A stretch of DNA of 64,000 nt from the NCBI GenBank assembly GCA_023052935.1, contig CM041298.1, positions 15,979,371-16,043,370 of the forward strand. Direction: 5' to 3'. This document shows, in pieces, positions 1-23,529 of the stretch (positions are counted from its first letter, which is position 1; each line of letters starts with the position of its first letter). The notes beneath the pieces are model-generated. The model saw only the letters and a program-made list of their open reading frames with translations, was not told where the DNA came from and made no database searches. Position numbers and translations under genes: made by a program. The stretch comes from Piezodorus guildinii (lineage: Eukaryota; Arthropoda; Insecta; Hemiptera; Pentatomidae).

Positions 1-1
1 T

Positions 2-2047
2 CAGAAAGTATTTCGTCGACTTAAAGCTTCAGGGTTGCGTATTAATCCCGATAAATGCAAATTTGGTTGTAAAGAAGTTAGATACTTAGGGTATTTAGTT
101 AATAGTGAAGGCCTGAGCGTTGATCCAGACAAAGTAAGTTCCATTACTTCGATCCCTCCACCCACCAATGTTGGGCAACTTAGAAGGTTCCTTGGAATGG
201 CAGGGTGGTATCGCCGTTTTATAAAAGATTTTTCCGCGGTTGTCTCTCCCCTTACATCCTTGCTCAAACGCAAAGCTAAATGGATATGGTCAGGAGAGCA
301 AGAAGCCTCTTTCAATGCTCTCAAGTCAGCACTGACTGAAGCACCAATATTAGCAAGGCCCGATTTCGAGCAGCCTTTTCAACTACAGACCGATGCCAGT
401 GATACAGGTCTTGGAGCTGTCTTAACACAGATACAAGATGGCGAAGAAAGGGTTATCGCTTTTTGCTCACGTACCCTCAGTCCAGCTGAAAGAAATTATA
501 CCGTCACCGAAAAGGAATGCCTGGCAGTCCTGTTTGGTATCGAAAAGAATCGGCATTACTTGGAGGGATATTCCTTTACCGTTATAACGGACCATGCCAG
601 TCTTAAGTGGCTTCTAAATTTGAAGAACCCTTCGGGTCGTTTGGCTAGATGGGCTCTTCGGTTACAACCGTATAATTACAAAGTGGAATACCGTAAGGGC
701 AAACTGAATACAGTGGCCGATGCATTATCCAGAATTGCCGCAATAACTGTTTTATCTACAGGTATCGATCATGGCTCCTCTTCCAATGATATTTCGTCTT
801 CGGGAACCCCTATATCGTCTGATGAATGGTACGATCAGAAATTTTACAGAGTCCAAAAGTTTCCAGAATTTCACCCTGGCTGGTTGATAAAGGACGGGCA
901 GTTACTGTATCATCGGAAGAACTCTTTGAAAGGAGAGTTGGAGGACCCCAGTGAGGAGTGGAAAGTGGTTGTTCCAAGACACCTGCGGAGATCTATAATA
1001 TATGATAATCATGATCTTCCTCAGTCTGGCCACTTAGGGATTGATAAGACGTTCGCGCGGGTTAGCAGACTATATTATTGGCCGGGTCTTTATTCGGATA
1101 TAAGCCAATATGTGAGACAGTGTGAGTTGTGTCAAAAGGTAAAACCCAGAAATACACCACCTCGTGGATTGATGTACCCTCGCTATAACAAGCAGCCGTG
1201 GGAAATCGTTTCTGTCGACATTATGGGTCCCTATCCTAGAAGCACTAAAGGCAACGTTTATCTCCTAGTTTTCGTCGATTTATTTAGCCGATGGGTGGAA
1301 TTGTGTCCTATTAGGAAAGCTACCTCTTCGGTTATAGTGTCGAAATTAAAGTCCCGAATATTATATAGGTATGGTGCACCTAGGAAATTAATTTCCGACA
1401 ATGCAAAGAACTTTGTGAGTAATCTTGTTGATGAAGTAGCTAAGGAGTTCGGAATCAAGAGGGAGACTACTCCTCTTTATCACTCACAGGCAAATCCCAC
1501 AGAACGGTCTAACCGTAATATAAAGCAACTTATCGTCACGTATCTTGGGAAAAAACACCAACGCTGGGACGAGAAGTTAGGAGAGATCCAATTTGCATTG
1601 AATTCCGCAGTTCAGGACTCGACCAAGTTCAGCCCTGCTTTCTTAAATTTCGGTAGAGAGCTAAGGCCTTTACACCAAGTTCTCGAGGGAGATATTCTAG
1701 CAGCTCACGAAGAAGAACAGACTCGTTGGGCGGCAAAAGTGGCCAAATTGCCTGAAGTTCATCATGTCGCTGAGGAAAATTCTCTTAAAGCAAGCATAAA
1801 TCAGAGTAGTCGTTATAATTTGAGACGCCGGAAAGATCGTTTCCATCCGGGAGATCAGGTTTTAAAAATGACTTTTCAGTTATCTTCAGCAGCAGATAAA
1901 CTCGCAGCTAAACTTAACCCCAAGTATGAAGGCCCTTATACAGTTGTCTCAGTTACGGGTGGCGGGTCGTGTAAGTTAAGGGATCAGAATGGAAAGTTCG
2001 TAGGTTTATGGCATCCATCGAAGCTTAAGTTATTCCAAACCACCTGA
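2..2047 (+). CDS. Ty3/gypsy retrotransposon Pol, C-terminal part (RT thumb, RNase H, integrase)
   Basis: Open from the left edge, so the 5' part of the element lies outside the window. In order: the end of reverse transcriptase (thumb, with LGYLVNSEGL and LRRFLGMAGWYRRFI), RNase H (TDASDTGLGAVL, TEKECLAV, TDHASLKWL), the integrase zinc finger (H-x-H then CELCQ, about residues 330-375), and the integrase core with D (VDIMGPYP), D (SDNAKNF) and E (NPTERSNR). The C-terminus ends in the LWHPSKLK signature usual for gypsy integrases. It encodes the enzymes that copy and integrate the element. No stop or frameshift is seen, so this copy may be young. The stop lies just before a polypurine tract and LTR. 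No envelope gene follows. Seen: the motifs. Family knowledge: Ty3/gypsy order RT-RH-IN. Confidence 0.95.
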   Translation, partial: QKVFRRLKASGLRINPDKCKFGCKEVRYLGYLVNSEGLSVDPDKVSSITSIPPPTNVGQLRRFLGMAGWYRRFIKDFSAVVSPLTSLLKRKAKWIWSGEQEASFNALKSALTEAPILARPDFEQPFQLQTDASDTGLGAVLTQIQDGEERVIAFCSRTLSPAERNYTVTEKECLAVLFGIEKNRHYLEGYSFTVITDHASLKWLLNLKNPSGRLARWALRLQPYNYKVEYRKGKLNTVADALSRIAAITVLSTGIDHGSSSNDISSSGTPISSDEWYDQKFYRVQKFPEFHPGWLIKDGQLLYHRKNSLKGELEDPSEEWKVVVPRHLRRSIIYDNHDLPQSGHLGIDKTFARVSRLYYWPGLYSDISQYVRQCELCQKVKPRNTPPRGLMYPRYNKQPWEIVSVDIMGPYPRSTKGNVYLLVFVDLFSRWVELCPIRKATSSVIVSKLKSRILYRYGAPRKLISDNAKNFVSNLVDEVAKEFGIKRETTPLYHSQANPTERSNRNIKQLIVTYLGKKHQRWDEKLGEIQFALNSAVQDSTKFSPAFLNFGRELRPLHQVLEGDILAAHEEEQTRWAAKVAKLPEVHHVAEENSLKASINQSSRYNLRRRKDRFHPGDQVLKMTFQLSSAADKLAAKLNPKYEGPYTVVSVTGGGSCKLRDQNGKFVGLWHPSKLKLFQTT

Positions 2048-2070
2048 CGGACTTACCCGCTGGAGGGGAG

Positions 2071-2533
2071 TGTGTAACAAGTTTTAATTTTCCCGCTCGG
2101 TTTCGTCCGCCCGGTGTTTTAAACTTGAGCCTACATATGGAAAGTACAGTGTCGCCGCCTAGGAAGTACCGTGGAGGTACCGGAATTCCGCGATCTTAGG
2201 CCATTCCGGTGGAAAGTCTCGTAACGTATCCATGTATGGAAGTACCGAGTTAGCAGGAAGCAGTATAAGGATATTTTTATTTAATTTTCTTCCGTCATAT
2301 ATATATTTAAAAGATACCCAGCGGTAAGCATCCTCTGTTAACTTTACTTTGAAGATTATTTGATATTATTTCCTTTTTTATTTTTAAAACTGATTATTAT
2401 TTAATTAATTTTAGTTGGTGTTACGAAGAATATGTTTTGCCGTATGCTTGTATGCCACAAAGGAAATAAAGTAGAAGATCGTTAATAATTTTATTTTCTA
2501 AGAACCTGGACCTTAACCGTAAACCATGTCACA
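2071..2533 (+). repeat. 3' LTR of the Ty3/gypsy element
   Basis: Starts right after the polypurine tract TGGAGGGGAG (2061-2070) with TGTGTAAC and ends with GTCACA, giving TGTG...CACA inverted ends over 463 bp. An AATAAA lies near the 3' end (about 2464). The left LTR is outside the window, so the borders cannot be confirmed by comparing LTRs, and the target-site duplication cannot be checked. Confidence 0.7.
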
Positions 2534-3500
2534 ATAATCTTAAATTATTTGAGAATGCTAACAATCACAAACAAGTCTTATATTTATGATAGACACCATC
2601 ATATTTTGATGAATATGTCTAATGAATGGTATAATTATCACTATAATGAGTTTGAATTATAAGAATAAATCTTTAAATTATTCTACTGACAATATTTATT
2701 TTTCAAATAGTATGTAAGTACTAATAACTTTAGTATATATTATCAAAAATCGATTTTGATTTTGGAAAAAGGGTGGTAGAAAACAAATAGCCTTTATTTT
2801 CAGCAAATGGTAATCAATAGCCGACTGTTTTAGTAGCCACTAAAATTTTACTAGTTACCTAAACTACTAAACTTTAATTTTTTTGCTCCATATCTAATCC
2901 TAACATAACTTTTATTTTATAAACTTCCTATTATGACTACAATTATACTCGAATAACTGACAAACAGTTGTTCTTGGACCGAAAAGTGAAAATCAACCTG
3001 ATTTTGTCGAGCCATCCGGATTGAAAATAACACCGGATTGCAATCCCTACACATGACATATTGCCAAAAAGTGATTGGTATCATCTAGCACATTGGCACG
3101 TGTCATGTGTGCATCCTCCAAGGTTGCACGTAGCACAGATAGGTACCCTATCGCTCCTCCATGGGGTGACAATTAAGTCCCATTAGTTCTCCTCATGCTT
3201 AAAATATCAAATATTTGCTGTAGAGACTAAGTTTGTTGTGGTGGATGTAAGAAATTGCCCTCTCAGGATCAATTTTTGCATACAACATGTGAAATCAGCT
3301 ATTGCTGGCGGATATCATTTCTGCTCGGATTTTTGTCTTTATTTTATAAATGAAGTATTTATATTTGCAGTTGGTTACCTATTTTCATTAGTTGCATATA
3401 CCATGTATCTTTTTTTCTATTATAATTTGTGCTAAGAAATCTGTTAATCTACTTGCAGGGTGGCTATATAACACTTTCCGGATATATTTTAGACGCAATT
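2534..3500. other. AT-rich stretch with no recognisable gene
   Basis: No coding or RNA gene is supported. The part around 3000-3190 is less AT-rich than its surroundings and may be old transposon sequence, but I cannot assign it to a family. Confidence 0.4.
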
Positions 3501-3501
3501 T

Positions 3502-4040
3502 TCAGGTATAATTGTAGAGGGGAGAGGTTGCAGTTTCTAAATATAATATATAATCAGGCGTGTTCTGTGGGATATAAAAGAGCTTTTTTATGAAGTATTT
3601 TTGGATCCTTTCTACTTTCGGTAAATTCAAATATCCCCATACCTGAGCTCCATAGCCAACCACCGCTCGTGGGGCGCTGTTAAAAACTTGCATTTTTTTA
3701 TTTACTGGAATATTTTTACTATCTATAATTTTTTTCCAAACTCTATTGCAAATTTAGCTTTTACTACCTTTTCTCTATTGTTTATTTTAAAGTTGAATGT
3801 TTTATTAATGTTTATATCTAAATACTTATAATTATCAACAAAGCTCACTTTTTGTCCCTCGAAATACCATTTCTCATTTTTCTTTAATCTTCCCATTATT
3901 TTTCTGCAAACCATAATTTGGGACTTATTGAAGTTTACTTTGAGACTCCATTTCATGCAATATATTTCCAAATATCTTATTAATTGTAGAGAACTAGGTG
4001 AAGAGGCTGCTAAAAGCACAATGTCGTCGGCGAACATCAT
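3502..4040 (-). pseudogene. Non-LTR retrotransposon reverse transcriptase fragment, broken
   Basis: Minus-strand reading gives FADDIVLLAASS (the RT catalytic YADD-type box), then a KLKVNFNKSQ-like segment and, after a frame break near 3700, VGYGAQVWGY...RIQKYFIKKLF, the usual region after the RT core of CR1/Jockey/RTE-like LINEs. Both ends and the endonuclease are missing and the frame is broken, so it is a dead fragment. Confidence 0.75.
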
Positions 4041-4224
4041 AGTTTTAATTTTCTATTTATTTATAATAATTCCACCACATAAATCATCTTATAGATCGTT
4101 AATACATATTGTGGATAGTGTGGGATTTAGCAAGAACTACCTAATCATATGTATAAAAAAATAAAAGTAAAATCAAAGAATAAAAATTCTGGATGGATGA
4201 AAAAGCAGGATGGTGTAAGGGTAC

Positions 4225-4505
4225 TACGGTTCGCTGTCCTAAACCGAAGGTTTCTTCCTCACTATTTTACTTCCTTCCAACCGATGGGCTGGAACGTCGT
4301 AATGAACGATCGTATAACTGAGCCCTTACATGGACAACTATAATTGAAAACCGTCGGGTTTTTTTTTCTGTCTTCACCAAATTGCAAAACCGTCTTTCCA
4401 ACCCGTCGGTTTTGATCTTTACACGATTGTTCTTTTCATTAGTTTTAAACGACGTTTCGAACCGTCTTCCCAAACCGTCGTTCAAGTACGATCGTGTAAG
4501 TGACA
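4225..4505. repeat. Cluster of AACCGTC-type short motifs
   Basis: At least six close variants of AACCGTC or CCGTCGG, in spaced near-palindromic settings (4347-4353, 4388-4394, 4405-4412, 4459-4466, 4473-4480), lie in a stretch richer in CG than its surroundings. Such sub-terminal motif arrays are common near the ends of DNA transposons, where transposase binds. No transposase is recognised nearby and the element borders are not clear. Confidence 0.35.
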
Positions 4506-4749
4506 CTTTAGAAGCAGCCATTCTTAATGAGATAACAACGGCAAACTCGTCAACGTACCCAGTGACAGGAAACCGCTCTTACTCCAGCGCACCTAACAAG
4601 AAGTTCATCCATAGAAGTGGATTAATAACTGAAATTTTTAGTATTCCTAAGAAAACAATAACATCACTGAAATAAGTATATTCTTTATATACCACATGAA
4701 ATAATTAGGGAAAATTAGAATAAACAAACTCAATGCAAATGTATTTATT

Positions 4750-16638
<11,889 letters not shown>

Positions 16639-16985
16639 GTTTGTTTCCAAATTCCAGTTATCAACTGATAGCAGCGTTGGAAGACAACAGGTGTGGTATT
16701 TCCCTGTCTAGCAGTAAGAAAAATCCCTACTTGAGCACGAAAATTCCCACTTTCAGAGAGTATTCAGAACTAATTGATTTCGCTTTATTATTTAAAATAA
16801 TAAATTATTATTATTTAAATCATTATTATTATTATTTAAAATTTTGTACAAATGAAAATAATAAACTGAAGAATGGGTTAGAGCTTGTATTCTGTTGTAT
16901 ATTTTATTTTGATGCCCAACTTCATTGACACTGCATCGCCTTTCAAATTAACAGCCGTTATGAAAATTATATGTGATTATCTAAT

Positions 16986-18192
16986 ATACTCAGACAGGGA
17001 ATAAATGCCAATTTTTATTTTTTTTAATTTTCCTTCTCTAAAGTACCTTTAACTTTGTTGATTAAAAAAAAAAAAATTAACCATTTTATCTTGTTAACAT
17101 TGGTAAAAAATTAATAAATATACAAGTTAAACGATTTTGATAACCAAATAAAGGATAAAATAGCAAAATATTTTATAGGTAATTTTTTTTCCAAACATAT
17201 AGGTATAAAGAGATATATAATATACCGTTGGAAAGCTAAAGATTTGAGAAAGAAATGCTATCTTATTTACAAAGTTGTGGCAGGCAATGTAAAATGACTA
17301 ATAGGGTATGGATTTAAATGATTGCTATACATAACAGTTATATACAGTTATATTATTTAATCTAAAACATATCTTTCCAACGAAACTAAATGTAATTATT
17401 TAAACTTGTTTGAATTTTAACTTTATTTAAAACTTCATATTTGAACCTCTGAAGTACCTTCAATTTTGTAGATACTAAAAAATAACAATTTAATCCTGTT
17501 ATCAACGAAAAAAAAACAGGTAATTTTGAATAATTTGAATGAATTCGACATCTAACTAAAAGAGAAAAGTGCAAACATATTTTTTTAATGGAATTTTTCG
17601 TTTTTTGAACATAAAAACAGTAATATAGATGTATAATATACCGTTGCAAAGCTAAAGATTTTAGAAAAAATATTATAAGTCAATATTATAGTCTGACAGG
17701 GCTTAAATGCCGATAATTCAAAATTTCTTCCTCTAAAGTACCTTTAATTTTGTAGATTCCTTTAAAATAACCATATTATCTTGTTAGCATTGATAATTAA
17801 CAGCAAAATATGCAAGATGAGTGAATTTGATAAACAACTAAAGGAGAAAACTGATAAAATATTTTTTTAATGAAATATTTCGTTTTTGAACATAAAAACA
17901 GTAATATAGATGTATAATATACCGTTGGAAAGGTAAAGATTTTAGAAAAAATATTATCTTATACATAAGCTTATAAAATTAATAAAGAGTGATGAAAAAC
18001 CGAAAAAACTAACTGATTATTATATTAGATAATAATATAATAGATTTTTTAATAAAACACGTGTTCAATAGCAATTAAATTTAATTAATTCTTTATTACT
18101 TTCACTCATTTTTATCTCTTACTGTATTTGAAAATTCTTTAATCGATTTTAACAACGGCGGTAAGTGAAAGTGTGTTGCCCGCACCAAATTT
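16986..18192 (+). repeat. Three truncated family B units, head to tail
   Basis: The internal family B landmarks (CTAAAGTACCTTTAATTTTG, ATATACCGTTGGAAAGCTAA) occur three times in the same order and direction, near 17040-17240, 17450-17655 and 17740-17935. Only the last unit has the family 3' end (GGTAAGTGAAAG, TTGCCCGCACCAAAT, 18160-18190). Confidence 0.75.
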
Positions 18193-18214
18193 TTTTTTTA
18201 ATTCTGTTTATTTT

Positions 18215-18370
18215 AATTGACATTTATCTATCAAACACCTACACTGTATCCTGTTATTTTTTAATCCTGGTGAAGAATATGAACGTGGGTCGAAACCTTG
18301 GTTAATAAATATTTTTTCTCTATTTTCTAATCTTTTTTTGACCACCACAGGAATCAACCCATCCTTCGTA
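18215..18370 (+). repeat. CGAAAC-type repeat end fragment
   Basis: ACACTGTATCCTGTTATTTT, a GGTGAAGA stretch, GGGTCGAAACCTTGG and TGACCACCACAGG match the sequence after another family B end at 25235-25345, and part of 49945-50030. It is a repeat end of unknown family. Confidence 0.5.
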
Positions 18371-18744
18371 TTTAATATTCAAACTCTTATTATTCCCTTA
18401 TATTAGTTTTATTTTTTTTATATTTTATTTTAATTATTTTTAATGTTGGTACACTCATGCGTTGCAGCGTAAAATTATTAGAAAAAAACAATTTCTGCAG
18501 GATTGATTAAATTTTAAAAAAATTCCTGCAGTTTTTTAATTCCCTGTTACATCACTCTAAAAATCCCTTATAGTGCCTCATCCTTCCCCACTCTGGCAAC
18601 CCTGTTTATCAATCAATAATTTCCACCTGTTGACAATTACTAAACAGAAGTTAATTATATAACGGAAATCATTATCTTGATAATTGAAAGCATAATTGCA
18701 TGACCTTGAAACGCTTTGGATATAATTAAGAAGTGTAATATAAT

Positions 18745-18746
<2 letters not shown>

Positions 18747-18797
<51 letters not shown>
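18747..18797. repeat. 51-bp poly(T) tract
   Basis: Uninterrupted T run. Could be the tail of a minus-strand retroelement, but no element body is recognised on either side. Confidence 0.9.
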
Positions 18798-18801
<4 letters not shown>

Positions 18802-19170
18802 GCAGAATATGAAATGAGAATTTAGTATTTATATTTAAAAAAATTATAAAACTAAACTGGAAAAAAAGAAATAATCCAATGATAATAATAATTAATAAAT
18901 TTGTAATTATATTAATACTAGGCTTTATATTGTTATTATTTTAAACAAAAAATTCTAATGAAATTATAGTAGGCTGTGTTGTAAGCAACCCAATGTAGTT
19001 TGGTAGCATTACTTTATAAATAAAGAATTTTCTCTCTGTATTTTATATAATCACACAAGTGACATTCGTAATAGTGGTGAGAGACTTCATCCAAACAAAA
19101 TAAATAACAACAGAAATTGAATACGATAGATAAAAGAAATAAAATAAAAAAACAAAACGTTAAAACAAAT

Positions 19171-20065
19171 AATCTGGTGCGCGCAACACACGACTTTCAC
19201 TTACCTCCATTATTTATATAAATTGAAGAATTTTTAAAAAAAATTTATAAAAGAAAATAATTTGTTATAGAATTATTTAAATTGGTTTTTAATAGAAATA
19301 TGTGTTTTATTGAATAATTTATTATATTATTATCTACGACAATCAGTTTACTTTATCGGCTTTTCATCATTCTCTGTTAATTTTTACAATAGTGTGTATA
19401 AGATAATATTTTTTAAAAAATCTAGCATTCCAACGGTATTTATACATGTATATTACTGTTCTTAAACAAAAAACTGCATTAAAAAATATATTTTTGCAGT
19501 TATCTTCGTTAGTTGGTTGTCGAATTTGTTCAATTTATATATTTACCTGTTTGTTAGACTTGCTAATCAAATCATATGATCAATTTAATAAAAACTACAA
19601 AATTAAAGGTACTTTAGGGAGATAAATTTTGAAATATCGGCATTTAGGACCTGTTTGACCGTTTCAATCAGAATGAAACCTACATGACATTAAAGCATAT
19701 TACATTTTACACCGATATAGCGAGCTTATTCAAAATCGATATAGCCGTTTTCGAGAAAACCGTAAAAAGATACAAAATGCATGGTATAAAGTAGATCTTC
19801 CCATCAGCTGATTTTGAGAAAAATATTTCTGTAACATCTTGGACGTATAGCCGCCTTAAATATGAAATTTCAGTTTCATAGGACTTCTCGTTTTCGCCCG
19901 GGAGTCACCATACACACACATACATAGACCTTTTTTCGGGACTTGGTTATTTGAACTTAGGAGACCCTAAAACCTGTATTTCCGTTGAAAACTGGAATTC
20001 GAAAATTTTCTCCATCGCAATACTTTCCCTTACTATATATTTTTATATATAGGTAAGTGAAAGTA
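19171..20065 (-). repeat. Family B element, complete copy
   Basis: Starts AATCTGGTGCGCGCAACACA with ACTTTCACTTAC just inside, and ends GTAAGTGAAAGT (20053-20064), so the 12-bp inverted terminal repeat is present at both ends. Contains the usual interior. No transposase coding capacity. Confidence 0.85.
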
Positions 20066-20661
20066 AAAATGATGAACATCTTAAGGTCACGTCACACGGC
20101 GAGAGTTTGATGTGATGTCGATATCATATACTCTCACACACTTTAAACGCATTGTAATAAATATACAATTAACGAATTTTCTATAAACCTTTAGAGTCAT
20201 TTGAATTTTTCATTCTTCGGAGGAAAAGAAAAATGAAAAGTTCCAATGATCTAAATCTTTTATTGTTTTGTATGTTACTTGTTGAACAATAAAGGAGACA
20301 AAAAATATATATAAAACTTTTTCATTATTATTTTTTCCAACTTTCATTATAAATAATGTTTAATTTCTTAAAATGGATTTCATATATTAAAAAAAAAAAA
20401 ACATGTTTTCATAATTTTTATATTACGATTGTTTGTTTTGATATAACAATTGTTCACACTGTTTATTCTTATGACGCAAAATCTCCCAGGATATAAATTA
20501 TTCCTATTCATTAAATGTTCAATTTTTTCTTTAAAACCTTATATCATGCTGTCAATCTTGGCAATATAACTTCTTAATGTATTAACGCATTTCCACGTAT
20601 TCTTTTATTTTAAATTTATTCACGTATTAAAAAAATTTAACTGAATTTTGAGGGTGGGGAT

Positions 20662-20810
20662 GGTCACCTGAGTGTAATGGCTAGCATAACAGCCTTTTAT
20701 GTCTCAGGTCGCAGGTTCAAATCAGGCAGGTGACCTTAGTATTTTTTAATGAGAGTAAAAATCCTTAGGTATTCCATCCTTCGGAGGGGACGTAAAAAGG
20801 TAATAAAAAG
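20662..20810 (+). repeat. SINE-A, 3'-truncated copy
   Basis: Head GGTCACCTGAGTGTAATGGC, B box GGTTCAAATC and body up to TCCTTCGGAGGGGACG; the rest is missing. Confidence 0.8.
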
Positions 20811-20863
20811 AAGCATGAAGGTGGTGTTAAAAAAATAAACAAAGAGAATTTTTTTTAACTTAA

Positions 20864-21000
20864 GGGGTACTCACTACGTTTGCTATAGCATGCTATTTGT
20901 GTTATTTTGCTAAACTCGTCGAGTTTCTACAGTTATTTCCTGTATAAAATTGATGGATTTAGCACAATAGCATGCTATAGTAAACGTAGTGAGTACCCCT
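20864..21000. repeat. 137-bp MITE with about 35-bp inverted terminal repeats
   Basis: Left end GGGGTACTCACTACGTTTGC TATAGCATGC; right end is its reverse complement (GCATGCTATAGTAAACGTAG TGAGTACCCC), with about 60 bases between. No coding capacity. A non-autonomous DNA transposon; the superfamily is not certain because the target duplication is unclear. Confidence 0.85.
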
Positions 21001-21338
21001 TTTATCAGTTTAAATCGAAAGTAATCCAGTCCAGATTATTTATTACTTATTGTAATATTATTTGACCATCAAGAATCAGAAATGTTTATTATTTGTAGTA
21101 CTTAATACTCACTCTCTAAACACTATGAACTGCACTCCGTCAAAAGTGAAATATAATCCACAGAACGAAATAATACTTTTCTGGGCTGAATTAATAATTA
21201 ATTATAAATATTAATAATAATAAAAAGTGTTTTTACACTGCCTTTGTGTGTGTGTGGAAGGGATAATTCGGCTAAGTTTGTTCAAGTTGTTTACACACAA
21301 CTTTGTTGTCTAATCCTTGTAATTGCGAAATTCGCCGC

Positions 21339-21357
21339 ATGGAAGAAAAAAGCGCTA
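21339..21357 (+). CDS. Possible first exon of a microprotein gene
   Basis: ATG in a strong start context (CGCCGCATGG) within a locally CG-richer stretch. Six codons (MEEKSA) and one base, then a possible donor gtatac. The spare A plus TG from the exon at 23450 makes ATG, so the phase fits. If not spliced, the frame runs to 21458 and gives a 39-residue peptide with one hydrophobic segment (RLLLLFSVLMCLYCYLLYIF). Both readings are uncertain and the function is unknown. Confidence 0.25.
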
Positions 21358-21459
21358 GTATACGCTTACTTTTACTCTTTAGTGTATTAATGTGTTTATA
21401 TTGTTATTTGTTGTATATATTTAATTTTTCTTTACGAATTTTTACAGTAATTTTTTAAA

Positions 21460-22260
21460 TAATATAATTTTAAAAATATGCTGGATTAACACTCACATGA
21501 AAAGGAATATGAATGTTAGTCTAGCATATTAAATATTCATGGTTGACTATAAAATGAATTTGAAGGCAGAGATGGTGCACCTGGAGGTCAAAAAAGGATA
21601 AGAAAATAGTGAACAAATATTTATTATTCAACGTTTCGACTCATGTTGAGGGTTATCATGGTTAAAAAATGTGATACAGTTCTTTGGTGTTTGATAATGG
21701 CAGAAAAAAAACATTATAAAAAGAATAGTAAAATTGAAAAAGCAAGGACAGAAACAGGAAGTAATAAAAATTAATCAAGAAATAATTAATACATAAACAT
21801 AAGTAAACAGAGAAATGGAAGATAAATATAGTTATACATATAAATATATGAAAGGTAACATGAAGTGAAGCATAAGCGAGATGCCAAACATAATAATAAA
21901 ATAGAAAATTAAATGTTAAAATGAAGTATTGTAAATTGAAAAACAGTATAGAAAAAAAATACTAATAACTACTAAATAAAAATACTAATAATAAAGGAGA
22001 TGGTCTATAAAATCAGTAGTAATTTAATAAACAGTAGTACAGTCAGTAAGTAGTTTAGTAATTTCCCATAAGGAACCATAACTCATACATTTGCTATCAT
22101 GTTTGCCTGGAAGCTCTAGCAACTTTCATTGGCAGTTTAAATGCAATATAACTCTAAATTATCTAAAATTTAGCAGGATAGGGAACGCAAGAAAAAAACC
22201 CTGAAACTCAACAGCCCATGAAGGGTTTTGGGCTCAGTACATATAAAGATTCGTAACTGA
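21460..22260. other. AT-rich stretch with one CGAAACG-type repeat end
   Basis: At 21590-21690, on the minus strand, lies the same CGAAACGTT repeat-end motif as elsewhere (plus strand TATTCAACGTTTCGACTCAT). The rest shows nothing assignable. Confidence 0.4.
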
Positions 22261-22269
22261 AGTTTTGTT

Positions 22270-22563
22270 TTTTTGTTTATTAATTTATTATAATTTTTAT
22301 ACTACTGTGTTCAATCAGATGATGCTACATTTGTAGATCCTAAATTTTGCCTATCCAGTTTTAATTAGGATAGGGATCTTTAACGAGTACCTGACATCAC
22401 ACAGGCTCAAGACCACCATGTTACATCCCCTCTAAATGGCGACATAACCAAGGAATTTTTACTCCCTTAAAAAAAAGTCCAGAACCCTATGCCAGATTTG
22501 AATCTGGGACCTTAGGCATAGAAGGCTGTTGTGCTGGACACTACATCACAGGTGAGCCCATGT
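22270..22563 (-). repeat. SINE-A, diverged full copy
   Basis: Reverse complement of the SINE-A order: tail side GATGATGCTACATTTGTAG, CTTTAACGAGTACCTGACAT, then the head with B-box complement GATTTGAATC and ATCACAGGTGAGCCCA at the 5' end. Confidence 0.8.
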
Positions 22564-22874
22564 AGTGAAAGTACCATCAGAACTGTACTATAATAGTTTT
22601 GAACTATCATTATGTGAGCAGAATTTATAAATTTTTTATGTTAGATGCATAATTTCAAGTATCTTGTATTCAAATATGGTTTAGATATTTTAACTATCAT
22701 TTGACAAAGCCAAAATTCTTTAGGCATAGATGTGTCATATGTTGATTTTGAATTGTAAATACAATGTATTACATAATGTTAATATCAGTACCCCACCGTC
22801 AAAATAATGCAAACATCACTTTTATTTTATCACTTTTTTTTTATTTAAACTGATTTATTCTAATTTACTGCTGA

Positions 22875-22931
22875 AACTAAACTGAATATTTACTTAGTGT
22901 ACTGGATACTAAGTAAATATTCAGTTTAGTT
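22875..22931. repeat. Perfect 24-bp inverted repeat, 9-bp loop
   Basis: AACTAAACTGAATATTTACT TAGT and its exact reverse complement, separated by GTACTGGAT. AT-rich hairpin with no poly(T) end, so not a terminator-like signal; probably a minimal foldback element. Confidence 0.9.
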
Positions 22932-23449
22932 ATGACACATCGTAATGGTTTGAGAATGGAACCTTCGGTAACACTTCAAATATAGTTTTTATTTCAGAAA
23001 TATTTAATAAATCCTTTAGATAATATATAAAGTGAATGTCAAAAGTATTCAGAATTCACTGTCATTTAGTAATTTACTTGCTTTTAACTTATTTGTCTGT
23101 CTTTAAAGAGTTGTTTCCCACTTTTTAATAATAGCTGAAAGGTGGACAATAGCTAAAATCAAAGATCACAACAAAAGTTTTATTTTTAACGTTTTGGATG
23201 TTCATTTATGAAAAAATTAAAAATAGAACTGTTAGGAATTACTTGGTTTTCTAGTTATATTAATGTATTAATCATATATGGACATCAAGTTGGTAAACCT
23301 TTTTGTATAATTATATATTTAAGGCAATTAGGTATTGATCTAACTAATTGATTAATTGTTATTTGTGAAATATTGTTCTACTCAAGCACTTATCGTTCCT
23401 TCAGGTAATTTTCATTTTGAATATCGTATTTTCTGATTTTCTTTTTTAG

Positions 23450-23529
23450 TGGGGCTAAATTTAAAAGAAATAACAGAAGAGGGGTTTCGAAAACTTTTAG
23501 AAAATCGAGCTGCAACCAAATATGAATAG
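23450..23529 (+). CDS. Possible terminal exon of a microprotein gene
   Basis: A polypyrimidine tract and acceptor ttcttttttag precede a 26-codon frame ending GLNLKEITEEGFRKLLENRA ATKYE-stop. The charged helix-like composition is unlike the surrounding AT noise. Upstream partner uncertain (see 21339). I do not recognise the protein. No AATAAA was noticed close downstream. Confidence 0.3.

Noticed and set aside
2..2533. Endogenous retrovirus with envelope
   Set aside because: The stop of Pol is followed within 25 bases by the polypurine tract and LTR, so there is no room for an env gene.
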